Shown in pieces: positions 1 to 8,083 of a stretch of DNA of 64,000 bases (positions within the stretch are counted from its first letter, which is position 1; every line of letters begins with the position of its first letter). The notes under the pieces are model-generated. The model searched no databases. It was not told where the DNA came from and worked only from the letters and a program-made list of their open reading frames with translations. Source of the stretch: Phycisphaeraceae bacterium. GTDB lineage: Bacteria; Planctomycetota; Phycisphaerae; Phycisphaerales; UBA1924. Both the position numbers and the translations under genes were made by a program. The stretch lies in NCBI GenBank assembly GCA_019636495.1, contig JAHBXL010000019.1, forward strand, positions 1 to 64,000, read 5' to 3'.

Positions 1-498
1 AACGCTGATCGTGTCAATGTGGATTTCGCCGGGGAACACGTTCTGACCGAACTCGAGAAGCGAGCCGCTGAAGTTGGATGTCAAGATCGTGCTGTAGTAG
101 GTCCAGCCCTGCTGTCCCACGCCGCCAACCTGGGGATGGAACACGGGCTGCCCTTCCCAGCGAACAACCAATGTTGCGGGAATGATTGTTCCTGGATCGC
201 GTGCCCAAAACTCCAACTCATAGTCCGTCCCCGCCACCGTGCCCGGCAGAAACTGCGAGATGAACTGGAGTTGGGCGGAGGACAGCACGGCGTAGCGGCT
301 ACCACTATGAGCGGTGCTATTGCTGGGGGCGCTGAAGAACGCCCCATTCGGCCCAGGCGGCGCGTTCGGCGGCACGCTCCACCCCGCGAAGCCCTGCTCG
401 AACCCGCCGTTGAAAACGAGGTTCACCCCCGCCCAAGACGTTCCCGCCGTCACAAAGGTCGTCAACACCGCCAAGCCCGATAGCGCAACATTCCGCAT
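1..498 (-). CDS. Secreted protein with a carbohydrate-binding-like N-terminal domain (3' end cut by window edge)
   Basis: An open frame of 166 codons runs from an ATG at 498 leftward to base 1 without a stop, so the C-terminus lies outside the window. The first ~23 residues (MRNVALSGLAVLTTFVTAGT, then SWA) are a typical Sec signal peptide. They are followed by 'NLVFNGGFEQGFAGWSV', the usual opening of CBM4/9-like or choice-of-anchor beta-sandwich domains in planctomycete secreted proteins. Further on, 'SGSRYAVLSS' and 'GTDYELEFWARDPGT' fit the same fold. Such proteins usually end in a PEP-CTERM tail; here that is inference because the end is missing. Ligand and role are unknown. Confidence 0.7.
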   Translation of the reverse strand, partial: MRNVALSGLAVLTTFVTAGTSWAGVNLVFNGGFEQGFAGWSVPPNAPPGPNGAFFSAPSNSTAHSGSRYAVLSSAQLQFISQFLPGTVAGTDYELEFWARDPGTIIPATLVVRWEGQPVFHPQVGGVGQQGWTYYSTILTSNFSGSLLEFGQNVFPGEIHIDTISV

Positions 499-596
499 GG
501 CCGTTCTCCGGCTCACTCTCGGGCTCCGGCCAGAATGTACCACACGAAAACCGCAGATGCAACAGGTTCTCGGTCCTACGCATGTGCCTCGGCAGG

Positions 597-1109
597 TCAA
601 CTCCTCGGGCACACCGCCAGCGCGTGTCTCGGCGTCGCCGCGATCAGTGCCGCCGCGGCGAGCATGACCACGTCCTGCACGATGTGGCACCAGCCGACCT
701 TCGCCGGGCAGAAGGGGGACATGTCGCCGAAGCAGCCGCACTCGACATTGAGGCCGCGCATCATCACCGAGAGCAGCATCGCGATGAACGCGACCAGCAG
801 CGCGCCGATGACGACCGCCGCGCCGCGCGTCCAGAAGCCGATGATGAGCGCGATGCCCGCCACGATCTCGATCCACGGCGTCGTGAAGGTCGCAGCGCGA
901 ACGGCCCAGTCGGGCAGGCCCAGTTTGAACGCCTCGATGGTCCAGTAGAAGCCCTGCGGTCCGCTGGAATCGGCCGCGCCGGTCCCCTTGGGCACGAGTT
1001 TGTTGTACGCCGCGAGCACGAACAGCCCGCCCAGCGCCCAGCGAAGCGGCACGCAGAACGAGGGCATGTCCGGGCGCGTGCGGCTTTCGGCTGCGTGGTC
1101 GTTGCTCAT
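597..1109 (-). CDS. DoxX/MauE-family membrane protein
   Basis: A 170-residue polytopic membrane protein with about four hydrophobic segments (near residues 22-36, 78-93, 97-117 and 145-160). The pattern 'LRWALGGLFVLAAYNKL' followed by 'PWIEIVAGIALIIGFWTR' is that of the DoxX/MauE superfamily, whose members handle redox or sulfur chemistry in the membrane or support disulfide formation. A cysteine motif CGCFGD at 124-129 and two further cysteines near 134 and 141 are typical of the MauE-like branch. It is the last gene of a minus-strand run and its start overlaps the rhodanese stop by 4 bases (ATGA), which suggests translational coupling and a shared thiol or sulfur job (inference). Confidence 0.75.
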   Translation of the reverse strand: MSNDHAAESRTRPDMPSFCVPLRWALGGLFVLAAYNKLVPKGTGAADSSGPQGFYWTIEAFKLGLPDWAVRAATFTTPWIEIVAGIALIIGFWTRGAAVVIGALLVAFIAMLLSVMMRGLNVECGCFGDMSPFCPAKVGWCHIVQDVVMLAAAALIAATPRHALAVCPRS

Positions 1110-1747
1110 TCCATTCCCTCACCGGTTTCGATCTCGTATCCCGCGGCCTTCCAGCCGGGGAAGCCATCGTGCATGATGTAGATGGTCTTGAATCCCGAGG
1201 CGTCGAGCAACTGCGCCACGTGCTCCGACTCATCGCAGTTCCCGCCGCCGCAATACACCACGAGCACCATGTCCTTGGGAACCATGGAAACAACCGCGGG
1301 CTCGCGCCCACGGAACGACGCCATGTCGGCGCGGAAGGCCTGCGGGACGTGCCCCTCGATGTACAGTTCCTTCTTCCGCGCATCGACGAACACCGCGCCC
1401 TCGCCGTACAGATGGTGCGACTGCTCGACGGTGATGTGCCCGGCCGGCAGTTTGTCGGCCGGGGTGAACACGAACGACCCAGGCGCATCCTGGAGCGGCA
1501 CGGGTTGGGCTTCGGGCTTGCTCTCGGTCGGCTGCACGGGGGGTCGCTCGGCGGTCGAAGGTGTGCCGCCGTTGCCCGGCTGCGGCACTCGGTCCGGAAT
1601 CGTCAGCGGCGGCGGCGCGGCACGCTTCCTGGCGAGTTTGTCGGAGCGCAGGACCGCGTCCGCGGTACCGATCGCGCCGCCGATCGCCACCAGCACAAGT
1701 GCGTGAACGAGCACGCGTCCGGAACGAAGAGTGGTAGGGCGTTGCAT
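1106..1747 (-). CDS. Membrane-anchored rhodanese-like protein
   Basis: 213 residues. An N-terminal hydrophobic segment (about 11-32) is a signal anchor. A proline-rich linker (about 45-90) leads to a rhodanese-like domain (about 100-210). The expected active-site cysteine is present at about residue 166 in the loop 'VYCGGGNCDES', and 'VFVDARKKELYIEGHVPQA' matches the usual rhodanese signature around the first Asp and the GHIPGA region. Rhodaneses transfer sulfane sulfur or act as thiol sensors. The gene sits between DUF1573 and MauE genes on the same strand, so a periplasmic sulfur or redox role is likely. Substrate is unknown. Confidence 0.8.
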   Translation of the reverse strand: MQRPTTLRSGRVLVHALVLVAIGGAIGTADAVLRSDKLARKRAAPPPLTIPDRVPQPGNGGTPSTAERPPVQPTESKPEAQPVPLQDAPGSFVFTPADKLPAGHITVEQSHHLYGEGAVFVDARKKELYIEGHVPQAFRADMASFRGREPAVVSMVPKDMVLVVYCGGGNCDESEHVAQLLDASGFKTIYIMHDGFPGWKAAGYEIETGEGME

Positions 1748-1917
1748 GGTCGGGGCTCCGAGTCCGGGAGAATCATCGAACCGGCGGTGCGAATGCCGGG
1801 AAACAAACCGCCCTCGGGCCGCGAGATCGGGCCGCCAGGACCCGAACGCGGCACCGAGGGCGGGGAAATGGCCGCGGCGCGCTGGCCGTCCTGCGACGGC
1901 GCCTCGCGCCCCGGGGA

Positions 1918-3168
1918 TTAGGGCTTGGCGGGCGCGCCGCCGGCGGTCGGCGTGCGCGAGGTGCTGAGGTCGACGTGCTCGGGCTGCTTGACGGCGGGCT
2001 GGCCGATGCTCCCCTGCGCCGGCTGGCCAGCGCTCACGGGACGGGCGACCTGCTGCGGCCGCACCGAGGCCGTGAACGGGATGCGGATGGTTTCGCCACC
2101 GTCGGCATCGGTCTCGACGATGATGGTGCCGTTGATGAACCCCGGCAACTCGGGCAGGGTGCCCGCGAGCACGAGGTTGTACGAGCGGTTGTCGGCATTG
2201 GGCACCGCGTCGACCGCGAGGGCCATGTCGTCGCGCCCGTCAACGGTGATCGAGCGGATGTTGAAGTTTGTGCCGCTGCGGCTGTCGAGCCGCACCTGGG
2301 TCGAGAACGGCGTCTTGGGCGTGAACACCCGGACCTGCGCGCTGGCGGGTGTGGCGCGGACGGTGCCGACGATCTCGGCCGAGACCATCGCCGTGGTCGA
2401 TGGCACGCGCTCGTCGTTGGTGTTGATCGTGATCTGCGAGGTCAGCGTGCCGATGGGCGCGCCGGGCTCGACGGTCACTTCGAGTTCCACACGCGTCAGC
2501 GTTTCCGCGCCCGCGGCCAGCGGCTGCGGCTCGCCGACCTTCACTTTCACGTTCGGGTGCTGCGAGGTCACGGAAGTGACTCGGAATCCCTCCAGGCGTC
2601 CGGTCACCGCCAGGCGCCCGTTCACACCCGCGCGGTGGTCCACATCGGGGAAGTGCAGTTTCGGCTGATCGAGCGTGACCAGCGCCTTCACGTCCGACTG
2701 CAGGGCGATCGACGCGTTCATGTACTTGCCCGGGGGATCGGTGATCGAGATCGTCACCGTCTTGGTCTGGATGCCCGAGCGACCCTTGGGGTCGAACTTC
2801 GCCGTCGCACGCGTGGACTCGCCGGGCGCGAGCACGTTCTTCTCGATCTGCCCGACCGTGCAGCCGCACGAAGCGCTGATGTTCACGCGGATCGTTTCGT
2901 CGGTGATGTTCGTGAACTCGAACTTGTACTCCACCGGCGTCGTGTCGCTGATGACGCCCCAGTCGTGGAACGTCTTCTCGAGGCGGATCGCTTCCGGCGC
3001 ACGAACGCCCTGATTGAAAGTGGGCACGCCCTGGGGGTCGACCTGCTTCTGGTCGGCTCCCGGCTTGGTGTCCGGCTGCGCCGGTTTGACGTCCTGCGCC
3101 ATCGCCGCGGTTCCCCCAGCCAGACCCGCCGCCGCGATGATGCCCCAGATGCTGCTGTTCCTGCTCAT
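1918..3168 (-). CDS. Secreted DUF1573-domain protein
   Basis: 416 residues with a signal peptide at 1-24 ('AAGLAGGTAAMAQ'). The DUF1573 domain lies at about 60-170 and contains 'FHDWGVISDTTPVEYKFEF' and the family's conserved 'SASCGCTVG' cysteine pair (C101, C103). A second Ig-like beta-rich part follows to ~370, and the tail is low in complexity. DUF1573 proteins are secreted or surface proteins of unknown function, abundant in Planctomycetota and Bacteroidota. The gene heads a minus-strand run followed after 170 bases by the rhodanese and MauE genes. It is divergent from the sigma factor gene at 3405. Confidence 0.8.
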   Translation of the reverse strand: MSRNSSIWGIIAAAGLAGGTAAMAQDVKPAQPDTKPGADQKQVDPQGVPTFNQGVRAPEAIRLEKTFHDWGVISDTTPVEYKFEFTNITDETIRVNISASCGCTVGQIEKNVLAPGESTRATAKFDPKGRSGIQTKTVTISITDPPGKYMNASIALQSDVKALVTLDQPKLHFPDVDHRAGVNGRLAVTGRLEGFRVTSVTSQHPNVKVKVGEPQPLAAGAETLTRVELEVTVEPGAPIGTLTSQITINTNDERVPSTTAMVSAEIVGTVRATPASAQVRVFTPKTPFSTQVRLDSRSGTNFNIRSITVDGRDDMALAVDAVPNADNRSYNLVLAGTLPELPGFINGTIIVETDADGGETIRIPFTASVRPQQVARPVSAGQPAQGSIGQPAVKQPEHVDLSTSRTPTAGGAPAKP

Positions 3169-3404
3169 GGTGTTCCTCGTGCCATTGACGGACCGTTCTG
3201 TTGTTCATTCCCTTCACCGGCCCGCCGTCGTGCCGGTGCGGTGTTCGTATCGGATCATTTGCAACCCGCCCCCGCGCGCTCGGCAAATTCTCTCCCTGCC
3301 TGCCAATCAACCGGGCCCTTGGCGCAAACAATCTCCGGCCGCCGACCTATTGAGACGGCCGAACAACCTACCCCCAGCCGCCGACCACCCCCTGCGCCCC
3401 CTGC
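3169..3404. promoter_or_regulatory. Divergent intergenic region between DUF1573 and sigma factor genes
   Basis: This 236-base spacer must hold promoters for both divergent genes. I see no convincing -35/-10 pair on either strand; 'TTGAGA' at about 3353 is the best -35-like candidate for the sigma gene. No open frame of interest lies here. Confidence 0.35.
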
Positions 3405-4052
3405 ATGCACCATCCGGCCCCAACACCTCCACCAGACCCCGCGAATAGGGTGCTTGCCGACCTGGTTGCTCGCGCCGTGGCCGGTGATGAGTCCGCCTTC
3501 GAGGCCCTGCACCGTCGTATCGGCCCCGGCCTGCGCCGGATGCTCGCTCAGCGGTTGCCGAACGGGGCGGATGCCGAAATCGAAGATCTGTCGCAGCGAG
3601 TTTGGATCGCCATCTGGCAGGCGCTGCGGAGCGGCGCGTACCAACCCGAACGCGCCGCATTCACGACGTTCGCCTACGCCATCGCTTATCGGACCTTTCT
3701 CTACCACGCTCGGCAGAACGCGGTCCATCGAAGTCGCATGGCCGATTTCGACATCGGCGATGCCGCGGCGGGCCCGCAGGGACAATCGCCCGAGTCGGCC
3801 CAGCATCTCGCCGCGCTGCTTGAAACGCTTCGCGGCGTGCTCCGCGGCGAATCGGCCGAGCCCATGAGTTCCGATGACCGCGCGATGCTCCGGGCCATCG
3901 CCGAGGGTGAGAGCGATCGGTCGCTCGCCGCGCGGCTCGGGCTCTCTCCAAGCACGGCCAACGCCCGAAAACAGGCCGCGCTGGGCAAAGTCCGCCGGCT
4001 GCTGGCGCGACTGGGATTCTCGCCCGATTCAGCCGAGCGCGAGAAACCCTGA
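3405..4052 (+). CDS. RNA polymerase sigma factor, sigma-70/ECF-like
   Basis: 215 residues. Region 2 is visible at about 55-105 ('EIEDLSQRVWIAIWQAL' and 'AAFTTFAYAIAYRTFLYHAR'). Region 4 forms a helix-turn-helix at about 160-205 ('ESDRSLAARLGLSPSTANAR' followed by 'KVRRLLARLG'). Between them is a longer linker than in standard ECF factors (~190 aa). Proteins of this kind direct RNA polymerase to small regulons and are common in planctomycetes. It is followed 50 bases later by a single-pass membrane protein that may be its anti-sigma partner. Confidence 0.85.
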   Translation: MHHPAPTPPPDPANRVLADLVARAVAGDESAFEALHRRIGPGLRRMLAQRLPNGADAEIEDLSQRVWIAIWQALRSGAYQPERAAFTTFAYAIAYRTFLYHARQNAVHRSRMADFDIGDAAAGPQGQSPESAQHLAALLETLRGVLRGESAEPMSSDDRAMLRAIAEGESDRSLAARLGLSPSTANARKQAALGKVRRLLARLGFSPDSAEREKP

Positions 4053-4102
4053 CGCAAAGAACACGTTGAAGGCACGACCGGACCCGGGTTCCGGAGAGGG
4101 GC

Positions 4103-4840
4103 ATGCCCATGAACGACCGCCAGATCCACGAACTGCTCCGCATGGCCGCGGAGATCGAGCGCATCGAAGTTGATGCCGCTTCCGTGGTCGGTCACATCGG
4201 GGGGCGCAGCGCGCCCATCGCCCGCGGGCGCCGGCTCTTTGCCGCGCGTTCGGCTTGGGTGTGGGGCAGCGGCATTGCCGCCGCCGCGGCGGTTGCGCTG
4301 GGCATCGGCGGGTTCCTCGCGCTCTCGGGCGGGGGCGGGAGTGGGGGGGGCGGGGGGGGCGTGTTGACGGATGCGCACCCGAACCCGATGGACTATCAGG
4401 TGCCGCCGCCGCCGCCGCCGTCGGACACGGCGGTCGTCGCCGCGCCGGCGTTGCTGCCGAAGATCTCGGCCTCGCCCGCGCTGCTTCTGGCGATCTACCA
4501 GGACATGTTTGGCGGCGCGCGCTGCGTGCAGATCGTGCCGCGGCCACTCGAGCCGGGCGAGTCGCTCGCGCAGATTGCTCGCGACGAAATGCTGCACGCC
4601 GAGGACATCGAGCGCGGCGCGTGGTGCGCGCCGGGGCCGCACCGCTTGCTCGTCGTCGCGCTTGCCGGGCCGGCCGATCGTCTGCCCACGACCTATGAAC
4701 GGGCCGAGGCCTTGGCCTCGTGCATCGCGTTGTCGCGCGATATGTGCTCCGAAGATCACGCATCCTACGCGAACGCGGCGTATACGTGCCTCCCGCCGGG
4801 CGTGAGCGTGCGGGTCGAGAGCACGATCGTGCTGCGCTGA
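4103..4840 (+). CDS. Single-pass membrane protein, candidate anti-sigma or sigma-linked protein
   Basis: 245 residues; ATG at 4103 or 4109 (GGAGAGGGG at about 4093 favours 4109). The N-terminal ~45 residues are cytoplasmic and charged. A membrane segment follows at about 52-75 ('VWGSGIAAAAAVALGIGGFL'). After it come a glycine run, 'MDYQVPPPPPPSDT', and an extracytoplasmic part of ~140 residues rich in Ala and Cys. I do not recognise that part, and no zinc-binding anti-sigma motif (HxxxCxxC) is present. The position right after a sigma factor is the only hint of function. The glycine linker is encoded by two runs of eight Gs at about 4343-4359. Confidence 0.65.
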   Translation: MPMNDRQIHELLRMAAEIERIEVDAASVVGHIGGRSAPIARGRRLFAARSAWVWGSGIAAAAAVALGIGGFLALSGGGGSGGGGGGVLTDAHPNPMDYQVPPPPPPSDTAVVAAPALLPKISASPALLLAIYQDMFGGARCVQIVPRPLEPGESLAQIARDEMLHAEDIERGAWCAPGPHRLLVVALAGPADRLPTTYERAEALASCIALSRDMCSEDHASYANAAYTCLPPGVSVRVESTIVLR

Positions 4841-4871
4841 AACAGACCACCTCTTCTTTGCATCGGGTGAG

Positions 4872-4888
4872 CCGGCACACCGTGCCGG
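4872..4888. terminator. Hairpin between convergent genes
   Basis: CCGGCAC (4872-4878), a 3-base loop ACC, and GTGCCGG form a perfect 7-bp stem between the sigma-linked gene (plus) and the dus gene (minus). A weak T-rich stretch follows on the plus strand. It probably ends transcripts from one or both sides. Confidence 0.45.
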
Positions 4889-4924
4889 ACTTACCTGTTT
4901 CTGAACTGGCACTGGATGTGGCCG

Positions 4925-5959
4925 TCAGGCCTCCAAAGCAAAGTTCTGCTCGGTGGCCCGCTCATGCGACAACGCGATCTCGCGAAATCGGGCCAATGCG
5001 TCATACACCGCCGCGGGGTCGGGCGCAGTGCGAATGGCCTCGCGCCAGCGCTTGCTCGGCGGGAGGCGCTTGGCGAACCAACTGACGCGCCGGCGGATCT
5101 GGTACATCGCGTAGCGCTCATCGCGGTAGCGGAGCATGAGGTCGAAGTAGCGCTTGATGATCGCGAGAATCTCGTCAAGGCTCGGCGGCGCGGGGCACGC
5201 CTCGCCTCTCAGCAACGCAGCGGCATCGCGGAAGATCCACGGCGTGCTCAGCGCGCCGCGGCCGATCATCACGCCGTCGCACCCGGTGCGCTGCATCATC
5301 AGCAGAACGTGCTCGGGCTCGGTCACATCGCCGTTGCCGATCACCGGCGTCGAGGGCGAGACGGCCTTCACCGCCTCAACGACCTCGCGGATGCCGTCGT
5401 GGTTCACAACGCCGGTGAACTTCTGCTGCGTGGTGCGGCCGTGGATAGTGATCATCGCCGCGCCCGCCTGCACCAAGCGCGGCGCAAGCCACCGGGCGAC
5501 GGGCTCGCAGTCGAGCCAACCCAGGCGCAGTTTCGCCGTGACGGGCAGCGTGTCGCCGACCGCCGCGACCACCGCCGCGACGATCGACTCAGCGCGCGAA
5601 GGGTCGCACAACAGTTTCGAGCCGCCATCTTTCTTGGTGACCTTATCAACCGGGCAGCCCATGTTGATATCAACGAGCGAGGCCCCGTGGTCGCGGGCCC
5701 ACCGCGCCCCATCGGCCATGATCGCCGGGTCGGACCCATACAACTGCATGCCCACCGGCCGGTCGAGGTCGTTGGTCATCGCCAGGTCGAGCGATGTCGC
5801 CGTCCCCCGCAGCAGCCCCTGCGGGCTCAGCAGATCCGTGCAAGCAAGCCCCAACCCCCCCTGCTCGCGGCACACCTGCCGGAACGCCAGATCGCAGTAC
5901 CCGGCGATCGGCGCAAGCATCAGGGGCGTGGCGAGTTGGAGGGGGCCGATCTGCAGCAC
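4925..5959 (-). CDS. dus: tRNA-dihydrouridine synthase
   Basis: 344 residues if started at the GTG at 5959. Flavin-dependent reductase that turns uridine into dihydrouridine in tRNA D-loops. The TIM barrel opens with 'LATPLMLAPIAGYCDLAFRQ', the catalytic cysteine is in 'DINMGCPVDKVTKK' (about residue 102), and 'TIHGRTTQQKFTG' and 'GCDGVMIGRGALSTPWIF' are the flavin/phosphate-binding motifs. The frame stays open upstream to an ATG at 6130, but that extension would translate REP hairpin DNA and has no match to the family, so I prefer the GTG next to 'LQIGPLQL'. The REP elements appear to sit right against the 5' end of the gene. Confidence 0.9.
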   Translation of the reverse strand: MLQIGPLQLATPLMLAPIAGYCDLAFRQVCREQGGLGLACTDLLSPQGLLRGTATSLDLAMTNDLDRPVGMQLYGSDPAIMADGARWARDHGASLVDINMGCPVDKVTKKDGGSKLLCDPSRAESIVAAVVAAVGDTLPVTAKLRLGWLDCEPVARWLAPRLVQAGAAMITIHGRTTQQKFTGVVNHDGIREVVEAVKAVSPSTPVIGNGDVTEPEHVLLMMQRTGCDGVMIGRGALSTPWIFRDAAALLRGEACPAPPSLDEILAIIKRYFDLMLRYRDERYAMYQIRRRVSWFAKRLPPSKRWREAIRTAPDPAAVYDALARFREIALSHERATEQNFALEA

Positions 5960-5998
5960 GCCGACACTGTATGAGCCCCGTGCAACCGGGATCGGCCC

Positions 5999-6032
5999 GT
6001 GCCACCGACCGCGGCTTTGAGCGGTCGGTGTG
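5999..6032 (-). repeat. REP-like hairpin, copy 1
   Basis: A 34-base unit with a 9-bp stem, ACCGACCGC paired with GCGGTCGGT around the loop GGCTTTGA, flanked by GTGCC and GTG. An identical unit lies at 6051-6084 and an inverted one at 6862-6895. All three flank the RAYT transposase gene. Confidence 0.8.
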
Positions 6033-6050
6033 TCTTGGTTCTCAGTTCCC

Positions 6051-6084
6051 GTGCCACCGACCGCGGCTTTGAGCGGTCGGTGTG
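6051..6084 (-). repeat. REP-like hairpin, copy 2
   Basis: Same 34-base hairpin unit as at 5999, in the same orientation, repeated with a 52-base period. A degraded half-unit ('ATCGGTGTGTCTTGG') follows at about 6098. Confidence 0.8.
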
Positions 6085-6122
6085 TTTTGATTCCCAGATC
6101 GGTGTGTCTTGGTGCGATCGGC

Positions 6123-6803
6123 TCAGGCAAACTTCTCCCACATCACCCACGCGCGCGGGTCGCCCGGCGGCCAATCGCACGGAACATCGTGTGCATCCTG
6201 CTCGATGCCGCGATGGCGCGCACTCCACCAGCGGGCACTCGACCAACGCCACTCGTCCGGCGCGGCGACCAACCCGCGGGCGACCGGATTCCGATGGATG
6301 TAGCGGATTTCCTTGCAGAGTTCCGTGTCGCTCCGCACGTTGCGATCGAAGCCGCCGCCCTTCTGCCAGAATCGGGTTGATCCATCCGCCCTGATGAGCC
6401 GGAGCGCGAGCGGATCGCCCGAAAGCCGCAGGACTCGAACGATGCGCTGCTGCATCGACAGTTTGATGGACTTGAGAACGGGAGCAAGCGTGCAACCCTC
6501 GGGAGGAATCATAAGAAGGTGGACATGCTCGGGCATGGCGACCCAGGCCAGCAGCCGGAATCCCAACTTCTCCCTTCCCTCGCGCAGCGAGCGGGCGAAC
6601 AAGTCGCAAGACTCGGGGGTGCCAAGCAGCGGGAGTCGATGCTCACACGAAAACGTGATGAAGCGAACGCCGCCCGGAACCTCGCACCGCTTCATGCGCT
6701 TGCGGATGGGATGAGTTCCTTCGACCGCGCCCGCGATCGGCGGTGTGGAGAGTGATGGGATCTGCGACCGGCCGTCGCCGTTCATCGCCTCAGGATACCG
6801 CAT
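6123..6803 (-). CDS. rayT: REP-associated tyrosine transposase (RAYT, Y1 family)
   Basis: 226 residues from the ATG at 6803; an internal ATG at 6695 ('MKRCEVPGG') is an alternative start. This is a single-strand DNA transposase of the HUH/Y1 family related to IS200/IS605, domesticated to act on REP hairpins. The HUH motif is seen in 'AMPEHVHLLMIPPEG' (His93, His95) and the catalytic tyrosine in 'EIRYIHRNPVARGLV' (Tyr168), so the active site is intact. 'FWQKGGGFDRNV' matches the usual 'FWQ.GGyDR.v' block. The gene is bracketed by REP hairpins in opposite orientation (two downstream, one upstream), the expected arrangement for a RAYT and its substrates. Confidence 0.9.
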   Translation of the reverse strand: MRYPEAMNGDGRSQIPSLSTPPIAGAVEGTHPIRKRMKRCEVPGGVRFITFSCEHRLPLLGTPESCDLFARSLREGREKLGFRLLAWVAMPEHVHLLMIPPEGCTLAPVLKSIKLSMQQRIVRVLRLSGDPLALRLIRADGSTRFWQKGGGFDRNVRSDTELCKEIRYIHRNPVARGLVAAPDEWRWSSARWWSARHRGIEQDAHDVPCDWPPGDPRAWVMWEKFA

Positions 6804-6861
6804 TTGTTGGATTCAGCGAATCGCTTTCCCCTCAGGTGGATAGTTGTCTTGGCAGCCAACG

Positions 6862-6895
6862 CACACCGACCGCTCAAAGCCGCGGTCGGTGGCAC
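6862..6895 (+). repeat. REP-like hairpin, copy 3 (inverted)
   Basis: Exact reverse complement of the 34-base units at 5999 and 6051, placed 59 bases upstream of the RAYT start. A further partial match, GGTCGGTGCCACC, lies at 6908-6920. Confidence 0.8.
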
Positions 6896-7009
6896 GTTTC
6901 AACGTCTGGTCGGTGCCACCCGCCGCATCGAGGGTTCACCTGCCGGAGCCTGCCCGCCGAGGCCAATGCCGGAGATAGCATTTCGCGGCCCAACCACAAG
7001 GAGCCGCCC

Positions 7010-8083
7010 ATGCCCTCCCATTCCCGTCGCGATTTCCTCAAGCACTCCGCCGCGGCGACGTTCGCGGCATCGGCGATAGGGGCCGGCGGGGCCCGCGCAT
7101 TCGCCGCGCAGCCCGAAGGAGAGAAGCCCATGCCCACTCCCACCAAGCCCGCAAAGGTCGAGGTCGAGCGCAGGAAGTTCGGCAAGACCGACATGACGGT
7201 CGCCATCCTCGGGTTCGGCTCCGCAGAGATCGGCTATGAGCGCACCGACCAGGCGGTCGTAGACGGCATTCTGAACGCTGCGCTCGATCAGGGGCTGAAC
7301 GTCGTCGACACCGCCGAGTGCTACATCGATGCCGAGGAGCAGATCGGCCGCGCGATCTCGCACCGCCGCAAGGAGTTCTACCTCTTCACCAAGTGCGGGC
7401 ACGTGCGGCCCGATGGCTCCCGCGGCGACGATTGGAGCAAGGCGGGCACGCTCGCCAGCATCGAGCGGTCGCTGGTGCGGTGCAAGACCGATGTGCTCGA
7501 CCTCATCCAGTTGCACTCGTGCTCGCTGGACACGCTCAAGAAGGGCGAGTGCATCGAGGCGCTGGAAGAAGCGAAGAAGCAGGGCAAGGTGCGGTACATC
7601 GGGTACAGCGGCGATTCGCAGGCCGCGAAGTGGGCGATCGAGAGCGGCAAGTTCGATGCGCTGCAGACATCGATCAACATCGCCGACCAGGAGTGCGTCG
7701 AGTTGACGCTGCCGCTGGCGCAAGAGAAGAACATGGGCGTGGTCGCGAAGCGGCCGATCGCCAACGCCGCGTGGCGGTATGACACCAAGCCCGACAATGG
7801 CTACCACGTGGAGTATTGGAACCGCCTGCAGGCGCTGAAGTACCCGTTCGCGACCGGCGACAAGCGGCAGGACACCGGCCCCGATGGCGCGGCGGGCACG
7901 GCCCTGCGATTCTCGGCGTTCCTGCCGGGCGTGCACGTGTGCATCGTCGGCACCAGCCGGCCCGAGCGCTGGCGGCAGAACGCGGAACTGCTCCGCGCGG
8001 GCCCGCTGAGCGCGGAGACGATGAAGATGATCCGCGACCGCTGGAAGGAAGCGGCCAAACCCGATTGGACGGGACAGACATGA
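7010..8083 (+). CDS. Exported aldo/keto reductase
   Basis: 357 residues from the ATG at 7010, preceded by ACAAGGAG at 6996-7003. Residues 1-35 are a Tat signal ('SRRDFLKHSAAATFAASAIG'), so the folded enzyme is probably exported. The reductase barrel carries the four classic catalytic positions: Asp and Tyr in 'VVDTAECYIDAEEQIG', Lys in 'YLFTKCGH', and His in 'DLIQLHSC'. The family reduces aldehydes or ketones with NAD(P)H; many planctomycetes encode Tat-exported members of unknown substrate. The frame is open upstream into the REP region, but RBS and Tat signal place the start at 7010. Confidence 0.88.
   Translation: MPSHSRRDFLKHSAAATFAASAIGAGGARAFAAQPEGEKPMPTPTKPAKVEVERRKFGKTDMTVAILGFGSAEIGYERTDQAVVDGILNAALDQGLNVVDTAECYIDAEEQIGRAISHRRKEFYLFTKCGHVRPDGSRGDDWSKAGTLASIERSLVRCKTDVLDLIQLHSCSLDTLKKGECIEALEEAKKQGKVRYIGYSGDSQAAKWAIESGKFDALQTSINIADQECVELTLPLAQEKNMGVVAKRPIANAAWRYDTKPDNGYHVEYWNRLQALKYPFATGDKRQDTGPDGAAGTALRFSAFLPGVHVCIVGTSRPERWRQNAELLRAGPLSAETMKMIRDRWKEAAKPDWTGQT

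Noticed and set aside
5960..6130. N-terminal extension of the dus protein
   Set aside because: It translates the REP hairpins ('THRPLKAAVGG' twice in two frames) and has no family match; kept only as a finding about the promoter.
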